DNA of 64,000 nucleotides, from assembly GCA_001770855.1 (NCBI GenBank), contig MESE01000016.1, positions 81,532 to 145,531 on the forward strand, written 5' to 3'. Both the position numbers and the translations under genes were made by a program. The stretch's first letter is position 1. Each line of letters opens with the position of its first letter. Under the pieces are notes generated by a model. That model ran no database searches and had not been told where the DNA came from. It worked only from the letters and a program-made list of their open reading frames with translations. Of this stretch, positions 36,264 to 45,653 are shown piece after piece. This stretch comes from Burkholderiales bacterium RIFCSPLOWO2_02_FULL_57_36 (GTDB lineage: Bacteria > Pseudomonadota > Gammaproteobacteria > Burkholderiales > Burkholderiaceae_D).

Positions 36264-37043
36264 ATGATGAAGACGATCGGATTGCAGCTTCGCATCGGCG
36301 AGCGCACCTTGGTGGCGGGACTCGACTGGCAGGTTCATGCCGGAGAGTGCTGGTGCGTGATCGGGCGCAATGGCGCAGGCAAGAGTACCTTGCTGCGCAC
36401 GCTGGCCGGCTTGCGCGAAGCGGATGGCGGCGCGGTGCAAGTCGGGGGGCGCTTGCTGCCGGACTGGCCGCTGCAGGATCTGGCACGCGAACGCGCTTTC
36501 CTGGCGCAAGGGCGCAATGACGCGTTCGGCTATCGCGTGCTCGATACCGTTCTGTCGGCACGCCATCCATACCATGACGCCGGTTACTGGGAGTCGGATG
36601 CCGACTATCAGGCGGCGCATGCGGCATTGCATGCGCTGGACGTCGGCGCGCTGGCCGAGCGCGACGTGCGCACCCTGTCCGGCGGCGAGCGCCAGCGCGT
36701 GGCGATTGCCGCGGTGCTGGCGCAGGACACACCCTTGCTGTTGCTGGACGAGCCGGCCAATGCGCTCGATCTCGCGCATCAGGTCAGCGTGATGGGCCTG
36801 CTGGCACGGCTCTGTCGCCAGAGCCGCAAGGCGGTGGTGATGGTCAGCCACGACCTGAACCTGGCGCACAGCGTCGCGAGTCACGCACTGCTGTTGATGG
36901 GCGACGGCCGATGGCAGGCGGGTCCGGTCGCCGAAGTGATGCAGGCGCCGATCCTGAGCCACTGCCTGGGGCACCCGATCGAGATCGTGCGGCATGGCAG
37001 CCGGACCATTTACCTACCTGTCGAGGAGACACACCATGAGTGA
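36264..37043 (+). CDS. btuD: Cobalamin ABC transporter ATP-binding protein
   Basis: 259 aa. Walker A GRNGAGKSTLL, Q-loop region FLAQGRNDAFG, signature LSGGERQRVAIA, Walker B LLLLDEPANALD, switch His in VVMVSHDLN. FecE/BtuD subfamily. An ATG one codon in is an alternative start. Follows btuC directly and overlaps cobO by 8 bp. Confidence 0.92.
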   Translation: MMKTIGLQLRIGERTLVAGLDWQVHAGECWCVIGRNGAGKSTLLRTLAGLREADGGAVQVGGRLLPDWPLQDLARERAFLAQGRNDAFGYRVLDTVLSARHPYHDAGYWESDADYQAAHAALHALDVGALAERDVRTLSGGERQRVAIAAVLAQDTPLLLLDEPANALDLAHQVSVMGLLARLCRQSRKAVVMVSHDLNLAHSVASHALLLMGDGRWQAGPVAEVMQAPILSHCLGHPIEIVRHGSRTIYLPVEETHHE

Positions 37044-37644
37044 CGACAACATCAATGAGCGGCATCGGGCGCGCATGCAGCGCAAGAAGGATGTGGTCGA
37101 TCAAAAGATCAATGCGGCCAAACGCGATACCGGCGTATTGCTGGTCAACACCGGCAATGGCAAGGGCAAGAGTTCGAGCGCGTTCGGCATGGCGATCCGC
37201 ACGCTCGGCCACGGCAAGAAAGTAGGCATCGTGCAATTCATCAAGGGTGCCAAGGCAACCGGCGAAGAACAGTTCCTGCGCCGCTTCCCGGACGAAGTGA
37301 GTTTCTATGCGATGGGCGAAGGCTACACCTGGGAAACCCAGGACCGCGAACGCGATATCGCCTGTGCGCAAAAGGCCTGGGAAAAAGCGCAGGCATTTTT
37401 ACGCGATCCGGAAATCGGGCTGGTGGTGCTCGATGAATTGAATATCGCGTTGAAATACAAGTACCTCGACGTCCATCAGGTCATCGCCGATGTGGATGCG
37501 CGTCCCGAAATGCAGCACGTGGTGATCACCGGCCGCGGCGCGCCGCCGGAACTGATCGAGGTGGCCGATACCGTCACCGAGATGCAGCCGGTCAAGCATG
37601 CTTTTGCGGCCGGCATCGCGGCGCAACCCGGCGTCGAATGGTAA
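37036..37644 (+). CDS. cobO: Cob(I)yrinic acid a,c-diamide adenosyltransferase
   Basis: 202 aa from the ATG at 37036 (MSDDNINERHRARMQRKKDVV). CobA/CobO/BtuR family: P-loop VNTGNGKGKSSSAFGMAIR, KVGIVQFIKGAKATGEEQF, VVLDELNIALKYKYLD, ITGRGAPPELIEVADTVTEM. Adds the 5'-deoxyadenosyl group to Co(I) corrinoids. It overlaps btuD and is followed by cobB after 10 bp. Confidence 0.95.
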   Translation: MSDDNINERHRARMQRKKDVVDQKINAAKRDTGVLLVNTGNGKGKSSSAFGMAIRTLGHGKKVGIVQFIKGAKATGEEQFLRRFPDEVSFYAMGEGYTWETQDRERDIACAQKAWEKAQAFLRDPEIGLVVLDELNIALKYKYLDVHQVIADVDARPEMQHVVITGRGAPPELIEVADTVTEMQPVKHAFAAGIAAQPGVEW

Positions 37645-37654
37645 GGCGCATCCG

Positions 37655-38971
37655 ATGACTGACCGCGCCACAGCTCGGGTTGTTCTCGTCTCCGCCATTG
37701 CGTCCGGGCAGGGCAAAACCACCGTGACCGCCGCATTGGCGCGCAAGCTGGTGCAGCAGGGACAGCGGGTTCGGATATTCAAGGCGGGCCCGGATTTTCT
37801 GGATCCAATGATGCTGGAGCGAGCCGGCGGCATGCCGGTGTACACGCTTGATCTGTGGATGGTGGGGCTCGACCAATGCCGCCGGATGCTGGCGCTGGCG
37901 GCGGCGGAAGCGGACGTGATCCTGATCGAGGGCGTAATGGGCTTGTACGACGGCACGCCTTCATCGGCCGATCTGGCGCGTGCGTTCGGTGTGCCGGTCA
38001 TGGCGGTGCTCGATGCCTCCGCAATGGCGCAAACCGCAGGCGCGGTGGTCATCGGCTTGCGCGATTACGGCCCGGTAGATCTGGCCGGCGTCATCGCCAA
38101 TCGTGTCGGCAGTCCGGGCCACGCGAAAATGGTGGCGGCTGCGATGCGCGATGTTCCATTGTTCGGCACGCTGCCAAAGCAGCTTGAATCGCTGCCGGAA
38201 CGCCACCTTGGCCTGGTTCAACCCGACGAAATCGATATGCTCGACTTGGTGCTCGATCGGATCGCGGGGCAATTGGCACTGGATATGGATGCGTGGAACA
38301 GCTTGCGCAGCACCAGCTTCGATGCCGACGATAGCGACGATGTTGGCGCGGCAATCGAGCCGGCATTGCAGGGCAAAACCGTTGCGATCGCGCGCGACGC
38401 GGCATTTGCCTTTCTGTATCCGGCCAATCTCGATTGCCTGCGTGCGCTGGGCGCCGCTGTGGTGTCATTTTCACCGCTGGCGAACGAGCCGGTTCCAGAG
38501 TCCGCGGATGCGGTGTACCTGCCCGGCGGTTACCCGGAACTGAACGCGCGTGCATTATCGCAGGCAACGCGCTGGCAGGACTCGATGCGCAACACGCATG
38601 CGGCGGGTGTTCCGATCCTGGCCGAATGCGGCGGCCTGATGGCGCTGACGCAGACCTTGACCGATCTGGACGGCGCGGTCTGGCCGATGGTCGGCTTGCT
38701 GCCAGGACAGGTACAAATGCAATCGCGGCTGGCCGCGATCGGCATGCAAGCCTATACCACGGCGCAGGGCGAGTTGCGCGGCCATGCTTTTCATTACTCG
38801 CGTTTCGACACCGCGCACCTCCCGGCGCATCATGCACGGAAGAATCCGTCGGGCGATCCGGGTGAGGCGATCTATCGCAGCGGTTCCCTGACGGCGTCGT
38901 ATTTCCATGCGTACTTTCCATCCTGCCCGGCGGCAATTGCCGCCATCCTCCTCGGACAGGGCCAACCATGA
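37655..38971 (+). CDS. cobB: Cobyrinate a,c-diamide synthase (CobB/CbiA)
   Basis: 438 aa from the ATG at 37655. N-terminal dethiobiotin-synthetase-like ATPase (VSAIASGQGKTTVTAALARKL, FKAGPDFLDPMML) and C-terminal class I glutamine amidotransferase with nucleophile Cys in PILAECGGLMALTQ, then SYFHAYFPS with the catalytic His. Amidates the a and c side chains of (hydrogeno)cobyrinate. Its stop overlaps the start of cobU (ATGA). Its presence implies that some corrin ring synthesis or salvage from cobyrinate occurs. Confidence 0.94.
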   Translation: MTDRATARVVLVSAIASGQGKTTVTAALARKLVQQGQRVRIFKAGPDFLDPMMLERAGGMPVYTLDLWMVGLDQCRRMLALAAAEADVILIEGVMGLYDGTPSSADLARAFGVPVMAVLDASAMAQTAGAVVIGLRDYGPVDLAGVIANRVGSPGHAKMVAAAMRDVPLFGTLPKQLESLPERHLGLVQPDEIDMLDLVLDRIAGQLALDMDAWNSLRSTSFDADDSDDVGAAIEPALQGKTVAIARDAAFAFLYPANLDCLRALGAAVVSFSPLANEPVPESADAVYLPGGYPELNARALSQATRWQDSMRNTHAAGVPILAECGGLMALTQTLTDLDGAVWPMVGLLPGQVQMQSRLAAIGMQAYTTAQGELRGHAFHYSRFDTAHLPAHHARKNPSGDPGEAIYRSGSLTASYFHAYFPSCPAAIAAILLGQGQP

Positions 38972-39525
38972 CCCGCACCTTCATCCTGGGCGGCGCCCGC
39001 TCCGGCAAAAGCGCCTATGCCGAAACATTGGCCGCCGCGACCGGCAAGGAAGTGATTTATGTCGCGACCGCGCAGGCCGGTGATGATGAAATGGCGGCGC
39101 GCATCACGCGTCATCGGCAACAGCGCGATAGCGGCTGGGCCACGATCGAAGAGCCGCTGGCGCTTGGCGCGCTGATTGAAAAATGGAGTGCGCCGGATCG
39201 CGTGATCCTGATCGATTGCCTGACCATCTGGCTGTCGAACCTGTTGTTCTCGGAGGATAAAAATTATCCGGACATCGGTGAAATCATTCCGCCGGCGTGC
39301 TTTCACGAGCAGCGCGACCAATTCCTGCAAGCGCTGGGACAGGCAAACGGCGACGTAATCCTGGTATCGAATGAAGTCGGCATGGGTGTGATACCGCAGG
39401 GGGCGATTTCGCGCTGGTTCGTCGATGAAGCGGGACGCATGAACCAGGCGGTTGCCGCAACATGTGACCGCGCATTGCTGATTGCCGCCGGCCTGCCGCT
39501 GGTATTGAAAGGCACAGCATGCTGA
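38968..39525 (+). CDS. cobU: Bifunctional adenosylcobinamide kinase/guanylyltransferase
   Basis: 185 aa. P-loop at the very N-terminus (FILGGARSGKSAYAE), VIYVATAQAGDDEMAARITRHRQQR, ILIDCLTIWLSNLL, and VSNEVGMGVIP, all CobU/CobP signatures. Phosphorylates adenosylcobinamide and transfers GMP to give AdoCbi-GDP, the substrate of CobS. Overlaps cobB and cbiB at both ends. Confidence 0.95.
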   Translation: MTRTFILGGARSGKSAYAETLAAATGKEVIYVATAQAGDDEMAARITRHRQQRDSGWATIEEPLALGALIEKWSAPDRVILIDCLTIWLSNLLFSEDKNYPDIGEIIPPACFHEQRDQFLQALGQANGDVILVSNEVGMGVIPQGAISRWFVDEAGRMNQAVAATCDRALLIAAGLPLVLKGTAC

Positions 39526-40484
39526 TCGGACTGGGCCTCGCCATGGCGGCACTATTGAGCGCTGCAGGTGTCGCGCTCGACCTGATGCTGGGCGAGGTCC
39601 GGCGCTGGCATCCGCTGGTCGGATTCGGCCGCATCGCAAACGCGATCGAGCGCTTCCTGAATCGCGGCGCATACCGCTTCTGGTGCGGCGCGCTGGCCTG
39701 GCTGCTTGCGGTTGTGCCGTGCGTATTGCTCGCGTATTGGACGATACTCTGGAGCATGGACATCGATCCGATGTTAGGGATCGGCCTCCATGTGCTGTTG
39801 CTTTACTTCAGCCTCGGCCTGCGCAGCCTGCATGAACATACTGCGCCGATCGAACAGGCGTTGCACCGCAATGATCTGCCTGCCGCGCGCGAATACACGG
39901 CCCGCATCGTCAGCCGCGACACGGGGCAGGCGGATGAATCCGATCTGGCCAAGGCAGGCGTGGAGTCGTTGCTGGAAAACGGCAACGATGCAGTGTTCGG
40001 CACGCTGTTCTGGTTCATCATCGCGGGCGGTCCGGGCGCGCTTCTGTTTCGGCTGGCGAATACGCTGGATGCGATGTGGGGTTACAGGACGCTGCGCTAT
40101 CGCGCTTTCGGCTGCGTGGCTGCCCGCATCGACGATATTCTCAACTGGATTCCGGCACGGCTGACCGCATTGTCATATGCATTGCTGGGCAACACGAAAC
40201 TGGCATGGCATTGCTGGCGCACGCAGGCGCCGCTGTGGTCGAGCCCGAATGCCGGTCCGGTAATGGCATCCGGCGCGGGTGCGCTGGGACTGGCCTTGGG
40301 CGGCGCCGCTTGCTACGACGGCGTCGTCGAAAATCGGCCTCCGCTGGGAAGCGGGCGGGCGGCAGCGGCATCCGACATCGGCCGTGCATGGCGGCTGGTT
40401 TTGACTACAACGGCATTGTGGGTGGGCGTGGCGATGCTGGTTGCGGCAGTCAAATGGTTTCTGGAAAGGGGCATGCATGCTTGA
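39519..40484 (+). CDS. cbiB: Adenosylcobinamide-phosphate synthase (CbiB/CobD membrane protein)
   Basis: 321 aa integral membrane protein with an N-terminal DLMLGEVRRWHPLVGFGRIANAIERFLN, the conserved VSRDTGQADESDLAKAGVESLLENGNDAVFGTLFW, and FGCVAARIDDILNWIPARLTA. Attaches aminopropanol (phosphate) to adenosylcobyric acid. Overlaps cobU by 7 bp and the next gene by 8 bp. Confidence 0.93.
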   Translation: MLIGLGLAMAALLSAAGVALDLMLGEVRRWHPLVGFGRIANAIERFLNRGAYRFWCGALAWLLAVVPCVLLAYWTILWSMDIDPMLGIGLHVLLLYFSLGLRSLHEHTAPIEQALHRNDLPAAREYTARIVSRDTGQADESDLAKAGVESLLENGNDAVFGTLFWFIIAGGPGALLFRLANTLDAMWGYRTLRYRAFGCVAARIDDILNWIPARLTALSYALLGNTKLAWHCWRTQAPLWSSPNAGPVMASGAGALGLALGGAACYDGVVENRPPLGSGRAAAASDIGRAWRLVLTTTALWVGVAMLVAAVKWFLERGMHA

Positions 40485-41481
40485 ACACGGCGGCAACCTG
40501 CGCGATGCGGTGATCCGGTTCCGGCGGCCGCTTGAAGACTGGCTCGACCTGTCGACCGGGATCAATCCGCAACCGTATCCAGTGCCGGGATTGGCACCAA
40601 ATGCCTGGCATCGTTTGCCGGAAGTGGATCCGGCGCTTGCGATTGCCGCGCAAGAATATTACAACGCACCGTGCATGCTTGCGGTGGCGGGCACCCAGGC
40701 GGCGATTCAAATGCTGCCGCGCCTGCGGCCCTTTTCGCGGGTCGTGGTGGCGGCGCCGGCGTATGCGGAACACGCGCATCACTGGGCGCTCGCAGGTCAT
40801 GCAATGCGCGAAGTGGCGTATGAAGAATTGGGAAACGCCGTTGCCGAGTGCGACGTGATGGTGGTCTGCAACCCCAACAATCCGACCGGCGTCACGATCG
40901 CGCCAGCCCTGTTGCTGGAATGGGCGGACAAATTGGCATCGCGCGGCGGCTGGCTGGTGGTCGACGAAGCGTTTGCCGACACCACGCCGATGATGAGCGT
41001 CGCCGCGCAATCGGATCGTCCCGGATTGATCGTGCTGCGTTCGGTGGGAAAATTTTTCGGCCTGGCCGGCTTGAGACTCGGCTTCGTTGCTGCGCACCCG
41101 GATTTATTGACGGCCCTGGCCGATCTGTTGGGGCCGTGGACCGTCAGCGGCCCGGCGCAAGAGATCGGCTGCAGGGCATTGAACGACCGCGCCTGGCAGG
41201 CCGCCATGCGCACGCAGCTTTTGGAAAGTGGCGCGCGCCTGCACCGCTTGCTTGGCTATCACGCCATTCATGCCGGCGGCAGCGCGCTGTACCAGTGGTG
41301 GGCCGAACCGAAGGCGGCTGTATTCTGGCAGCATATGGCGCAACACGGCGTCTGGGTACGATTGTTTACACGCGGCGCTTGCGGCATACGACTGGGCCTG
41401 CCGCCGGATGAAGCCGGCTGGCAGCGCCTGCAGCAAGCACTGACCGCATGGTCTGAACTGGAAAGGAAAGAAAGAAAATAA
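40477..41481 (+). CDS. cobD: Threonine-phosphate decarboxylase, PLP enzyme of B12 synthesis
   Basis: 334 aa from the ATG at 40477 (MLEHGGNLRDAVIRF). Fold-type I aminotransferase-like: LSTGINPQPYP, VVCNPNNPTGVTIAP, LVVDEAFAD, and the PLP lysine in VLRSVGKFFGLAGLRLGF. The HGGN start with LDLSTGINP is diagnostic for CobD/CobC-type L-threonine-O-3-phosphate decarboxylase, which makes aminopropanol phosphate for CbiB. It overlaps cbiB and ends on the A of the btuF ATG. Confidence 0.92.
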   Translation: MLEHGGNLRDAVIRFRRPLEDWLDLSTGINPQPYPVPGLAPNAWHRLPEVDPALAIAAQEYYNAPCMLAVAGTQAAIQMLPRLRPFSRVVVAAPAYAEHAHHWALAGHAMREVAYEELGNAVAECDVMVVCNPNNPTGVTIAPALLLEWADKLASRGGWLVVDEAFADTTPMMSVAAQSDRPGLIVLRSVGKFFGLAGLRLGFVAAHPDLLTALADLLGPWTVSGPAQEIGCRALNDRAWQAAMRTQLLESGARLHRLLGYHAIHAGGSALYQWWAEPKAAVFWQHMAQHGVWVRLFTRGACGIRLGLPPDEAGWQRLQQALTAWSELERKERK

Positions 41482-42365
41482 TGAAGTTTTATCTGTTTCT
41501 TATTACATGTCTGGTCGCTGGCCAGGCAGCGGCGGTGATCAGCGTGCAGGACGACGCCGGCAACACGGTGGTGTTGCCGCGTGCGGCGCAGCGGATCGTC
41601 ACACTGGCGCCGCACACCACCGAACTGGTATTTGCCGCAGGCGGCGGCGACCGTATCGTCGGCACGGTCGGCTATAGCGATTATCCGCCGGCGGCGCGCG
41701 ATATTGCGCGGGTGGGCGATCACCGGCAGATCGATCTTGAACGCATCATCGCGCTCAAGCCCGACTTGCTGATCGTCTGGCTGCATGGCAACTCCGAGCG
41801 GCAACTGGAGCACATTCGCAAGCTGAACATCCCGTTCTATTATAGCGAGCCGCACAAGCTCGACGATATTCCGCGTGCCGTGCTGCGCATCGGGCAAATG
41901 ATGGGGACCGAAAGCCAGGCGCTGCAAAGCGCGACTGAACTGCGCCGGCAACTGGCAAAACTGTCCGAACAATATCGCAATCGTCCGCCGGTTCGCGTGT
42001 TTTACCAGGTGTGGGGGCGGCCGTTGTACACGCTCAACGGCGAGCACATCCTGAGCGACGTGATCCGGCTATGCGGTGGCGAAAACATTTTCGCGAAACT
42101 GTCGGTAACCGCGCCGGCGGTGAGCACCGAAGCCGTCTTGATGGAAAATCCCGAAGTCATCATCACCGGCGGCCGGAAAGACCGGACCAAAGCCGGCCTG
42201 GAAATCTGGGACGCCTACGCAAGCATGCCGGCGGTACAACGCGGCAACCTTTTTTCAATTGATGGGGACTTGCTGAATCGGGCGGGACCGCGGCTGATTG
42301 CCGGTGCGGCGGCGGTGTGCGAAAAACTGGAACAGGCGCGCAGCCGCCGGAGCGAACAACGATGA
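41481..42365 (+). CDS. btuF: Periplasmic cobalamin-binding protein BtuF
   Basis: 294 aa with a short signal peptide (MKFYLFLITCLVAGQAAA). Helical-backbone (cluster A-II/type III) substrate-binding protein: RIVTLAPHTTELVFAAGGGDRIVGTVGYSDYPPAA, RVGDHRQIDLERIIALKPDLLIVWLHGN, ending FSIDGDLLNRAGPRLIAGAAAVCE. Delivers B12 to BtuCD. The stop overlaps the next gene (ATGA). Confidence 0.92.
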   Translation: MKFYLFLITCLVAGQAAAVISVQDDAGNTVVLPRAAQRIVTLAPHTTELVFAAGGGDRIVGTVGYSDYPPAARDIARVGDHRQIDLERIIALKPDLLIVWLHGNSERQLEHIRKLNIPFYYSEPHKLDDIPRAVLRIGQMMGTESQALQSATELRRQLAKLSEQYRNRPPVRVFYQVWGRPLYTLNGEHILSDVIRLCGGENIFAKLSVTAPAVSTEAVLMENPEVIITGGRKDRTKAGLEIWDAYASMPAVQRGNLFSIDGDLLNRAGPRLIAGAAAVCEKLEQARSRRSEQR

Positions 42366-43168
42366 GTCTTTACCAGCGCATCGCATGCCTGTCTACCGAG
42401 GCGGTGGAAACACTGTATGCGCTCGGTGCACAGGATGCGATTGTCGGAATATCGGGCTATACCACGCGGCCGGCGCAGGCGCGCCATGAAAAGCCGAAGA
42501 TCAGCGGCTTTTCATCATCGCGCACGGAGCGCATTCTTGCGGTCAAGCCCGACCTCGTGATCGGGTTTTCCAACATACAAGCCGAAATCTGCCGTGACCT
42601 GGCGTCGGCCGGCATCGAAGTTCATTTGTTCAACCAGCGCGATATCGCCGGCATTCTGCGCATGGTGGAAGTGCTCGCGGCACTGGTGCAGCGTCAGGAA
42701 CAGGGGCGGCACCTGGTTGCGGATCTGCAGGCCCGGATCGACGCCGCGCGCGAACGCAGCAGGCAGTGGAGCGTGCGCCCGAAAATCTACTTTGAAGAAT
42801 GGAATGATCCGTTGATCAGCGGCATCGGCTGGGTGTCGGAATTGATCGGAGTTGCCGGCGGCGATGATGTATTCGCCGACCTGGCGCTGCATTCGAGCGC
42901 CAAACAGCGGATCATTGCCGATCCGCTCGACGTCGTGCGGCGCGCGCCGGACATCATCATCGGTTCATGGTGCGGCAAAAAATTCAGGCCCGAATCGGTG
43001 TGTAGCCGGCCGGGCTGGGATGCGATTCCGGCGGTCCGTAACGATATGGTGGTGGAAATAAAATCAGCCGACATCCTGTCTCCCGGCCCATCCGCGATTG
43101 CCGAGGGCTTGCCGCACATCGCCGCATTGGTCGAACGCTGGCAACAGGCGCAACGGAGCCGGCCATGA
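42362..43168 (+). CDS. Second BtuF-like cobalamin-binding protein, without signal peptide
   Basis: 268 aa from the ATG at 42362 ([22 protein letters not shown]). Same periplasmic-binding fold ([45 protein letters not shown] and [27 protein letters not shown]), with [21 protein letters not shown] typical of COG0614 members. I see no signal peptide or lipobox, so it is predicted cytoplasmic or its start is missed; upstream in-frame codons lie inside btuF and do not encode one. Coupled to btuF and cobQ by ATGA overlaps. Possibly a cytosolic corrinoid carrier; function unproven. Confidence 0.82.
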   Translation: MSLYQRIACLSTEAVETLYALGAQDAIVGISGYTTRPAQARHEKPKISGFSSSRTERILAVKPDLVIGFSNIQAEICRDLASAGIEVHLFNQRDIAGILRMVEVLAALVQRQEQGRHLVADLQARIDAARERSRQWSVRPKIYFEEWNDPLISGIGWVSELIGVAGGDDVFADLALHSSAKQRIIADPLDVVRRAPDIIIGSWCGKKFRPESVCSRPGWDAIPAVRNDMVVEIKSADILSPGPSAIAEGLPHIAALVERWQQAQRSRP

Positions 43169-44649
43169 CGTTCCCGTTTCACACGCTGATGGTGCAGGGC
43201 ACCACTTCAGACGCCGGTAAAACCACGCTCGTCGCAGCACTTTGCCGCCTGCTGGCGCGGCAGGGCGTGAAGGTAGTTCCATTCAAGCCGCAGAACATGG
43301 CGTTGAATAGCGCGGTGACTTCGGATGGCGGTGAAATAGGGCGCGCGCAAGCATTGCAGGCGCAAGCCGCCGGACTGGCGCCGCATACCGACATGAACCC
43401 GGTGCTGCTCAAACCGTCCAGCGATACCGGCGCACAAATCATCATTCATGGCAAAGTGCGCGCCGACATGAATGCCCGCGACTATCACCAGTTCAAGCCG
43501 GTTGCGATGCAGGCAGTGCTGGCTTCGTATCGACGCCTGAGGGAGCAATACCACGCGGTCATCGTGGAAGGCGCAGGCAGCCCGGCCGAGATCAATCTGC
43601 GCGAGCGCGATATCGCGAACATGGGTTTTGCCGAGGAGGTCGATTGTCCGGTGATCCTGATCGCGGACATCGATCGCGGCGGCGTGTTTGCGCACATTGT
43701 CGGCACGCTGGCATGTCTATCCGAGAGCGAGCGCAAGCGCATCGTCGGCTTCGTGATCAACCGCTTTCGCGGCGACATCGGTTTGCTGGAGCCGGGATTG
43801 GAATGGCTGCAGCAGAACACCGGCAAGCCGGTGCTGGCCGTCCTGCCATACCTGCACGGCTTGTTCCTGGATGCGGAGGATGCGATTCAACCGGCGCAAG
43901 TGGACAGCGGTACATTCCGTGTCGTCGTGCCGGTGCTGCCGAGAATCAGCAACCATACCGATTTCGATGCGCTGCGTGCGCATCCTGACGTCAATCTGCA
44001 ATTCATCGGAACCGGACAGCCGATTCCACCGGCCGATCTGGTGATTCTGCCCGGCAGCAAAAACACGCGCGCCGATCTGGCATGGCTGATCGACCAGGGC
44101 TGGCGCGAAGCATTGACCAAACATCTGCGATACGGCGGCAAGGTCATCGGCGTGTGCGGCGGCTACCAGATGCTGGGACGCAGCATCGACGATCCGCATG
44201 GCGTAGAAGGTAAACCCGGCGTATCCAACGCGTTGGGCCTGCTCGACATCGATACCGAACTGACGCAAGACAAGCGGCTGTTGCAAGTCAGCGGGCGCTG
44301 CGTGTTTGCAGACGCGGCGGTCAGCGGGTATGAAATTCACATGGGCACATCGCAAGGCGCCGCCCTGGCCAATCCTGCCTTTTATATAGCTGAGCGACCC
44401 GAAGGCGCGCGGTCGGCGGACGACCAGATCCTCGGCACCTATCTGCACGGCTTGTTCGATACGCCCGCGTCCTGCGCCGCGCTGCTGCGCTGGGCCGGCC
44501 TCCATAGCGACGTCTCGGTCGATCTGGTCCAGTTACGCGAACAAAGCCTCGACCGCATTGCCGACGCCAGCGCAGGACTGCTGGCCGCGCTCATCGCCCT
44601 ACCATCTAAAGGCGCCATCCATGAATTCCCACCAATTCTCCCCGTCTGA
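43165..44649 (+). CDS. cobQ: Cobyric acid synthase (CobQ/CbiP)
   Basis: 494 aa, full length. Walker-type [95 protein letters not shown]; GATase nucleophile in [12 protein letters not shown] and His in TYLHGLFD. Amidates the b, d, e and g side chains of adenosyl-cobyrinate a,c-diamide. Its last 29 bp overlap bluB. Confidence 0.96.
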   Translation: MTFPFHTLMVQGTTSDAGKTTLVAALCRLLARQGVKVVPFKPQNMALNSAVTSDGGEIGRAQALQAQAAGLAPHTDMNPVLLKPSSDTGAQIIIHGKVRADMNARDYHQFKPVAMQAVLASYRRLREQYHAVIVEGAGSPAEINLRERDIANMGFAEEVDCPVILIADIDRGGVFAHIVGTLACLSESERKRIVGFVINRFRGDIGLLEPGLEWLQQNTGKPVLAVLPYLHGLFLDAEDAIQPAQVDSGTFRVVVPVLPRISNHTDFDALRAHPDVNLQFIGTGQPIPPADLVILPGSKNTRADLAWLIDQGWREALTKHLRYGGKVIGVCGGYQMLGRSIDDPHGVEGKPGVSNALGLLDIDTELTQDKRLLQVSGRCVFADAAVSGYEIHMGTSQGAALANPAFYIAERPEGARSADDQILGTYLHGLFDTPASCAALLRWAGLHSDVSVDLVQLREQSLDRIADASAGLLAALIALPSKGAIHEFPPILPV

Positions 44650-45289
44650 AATCGACGGCGTGTATCGCGCCATCCGCGAACGCCGCGACATGCGGCATTT
44701 CTTGTCGGACCCGGTCGATCCGGCACAGCTGGCGCGATTCATCGGCGCTGCGCACAACGGACCGAGCGTCGGTTTCATGCAGCCGTGGCGCTTCATTCGC
44801 ATCACCGACCGGGCGTTGCGGCAGCAGCTCTACGAGCACGTGCAAGAGGAACGGTTGCTGACCGCTGACGCGCTCGGACAGCGTGCCGAGGACTTCATGC
44901 GGCTGAAGGTCGAAGGCATACTCGCCTGCGCCGAAGTGCTGGTGGTCGCACTGACCGATCAGCGCGAACAATACGTATTCGGCCGCCGCACGATGCCTGA
45001 AATGGACATGGCGTCGGCTGCCTGCGCGATCCAGAACTTCTGGCTGGCGGCACGCGCCGAAGGCATCGGCGTCGGCTGGGTCTCGATGTTCGACCCGGCG
45101 CGGCTGCGCAGCTTGTGCAACATGCCGGAAGGCAGCCAGCCGATCGCCATCTTGTGCGTGGGCCATGTAGAGGCTTTTTATCCGGCGCCGATGCTGGAAA
45201 CGGAAGGCTGGGATCGGCGTCGCGATCTCGAAACAATCGTGTATGAAAACACCTGGGACTGTATGAAAAAGCCTGATTGCCCGGATTGA
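44621..45289 (+). CDS. bluB: 5,6-dimethylbenzimidazole synthase BluB
   Basis: 222 aa from the ATG at 44621. Nitroreductase-fold flavoprotein: [44 protein letters not shown], and [39 protein letters not shown]. BluB cannibalises reduced FMN with oxygen to make DMB, the lower ligand base used by CobT. This implies aerobic production of true B12. It ends the first B12 transcription unit; the next 980 bp have no complete gene. Confidence 0.95.
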   Translation: MNSHQFSPSEIDGVYRAIRERRDMRHFLSDPVDPAQLARFIGAAHNGPSVGFMQPWRFIRITDRALRQQLYEHVQEERLLTADALGQRAEDFMRLKVEGILACAEVLVVALTDQREQYVFGRRTMPEMDMASAACAIQNFWLAARAEGIGVGWVSMFDPARLRSLCNMPEGSQPIAILCVGHVEAFYPAPMLETEGWDRRRDLETIVYENTWDCMKKPDCPD

Positions 45290-45316
45290 TTTTTGGTCGA
45301 GATATAAAAAAATATT

Positions 45317-45444
45317 CGTAGGTTGGCGGTGAGCGCAGCGAACCCCAACGTTCGGCGTCCAATTTTGGGGGTGAAGGAGGGGGTGAGTAGGGGTTTCAGA
45401 CGACATGTCGTCTGCCTACGAACGATTGCATGCAATCCGCTTGC
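45317..45444. repeat. Dispersed palindromic repeats between bluB and the cobN fragment
   Basis: CGTAGG (45317) opens a segment starting GGTTGGCGGTGAGCGCAGCG, a repeat type common in betaproteobacterial intergenic DNA. It closes with the perfect 18-bp palindrome CAGACGACATGTCGTCTG (45397-45414) and CCTACG (45415-45420), the complement of the opening six bases. Immediately after comes GATTGCATGCAATC (45424-45437) plus CGCTTGCG, closely related to the unit at 35098-35120. The cobN fragment starts at the end of this motif. Confidence 0.65.
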
Positions 45445-45445
45445 G

Positions 45446-45653
45446 TAAGTCGGTGGCACTGCAGCCACCGGCGCGATGCTCGACAAGATCGGCGTGCCGG
45501 CCATCAATACCCTCATGCTCAGTCAGCAATCGGCGGCGCAATGGCAAGAGTCGAAAGTCGGGCTGGACATCATCGAACGCACCTGGCAACTGGCCGGCGC
45601 GGAATTTGCCTGCCTGATCCAGCCCACCGTGGTCACCAGCGGCGAACGCGTGA
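45446..45653 (+). pseudogene. cobN fragment, partial duplicate of the downstream CobN-like gene
   Basis: About 208 bp align with bases near 50166-50376 of the large CobN-like gene at high identity without gaps: GCCACCGGCGCGATGCTCGA is shared at both places, and the reading frame gives MLDKIGVPAIN, then SQQSAAQWQESKVGLD and so on. Differences are scattered substitutions (NTLML against NAITL; FACLIQP against FAGLIQP). The likeness stops abruptly after GCGAACGCGTGA. Without the rest of the gene it is a relic, either of a lost second copy or of a partial duplication. Confidence 0.8.

Noticed and set aside
38091..39008. 305-codon minus-strand frame across cobB and cobU
   Set aside because: Pro/Arg-rich shadow of two overlapping real genes.
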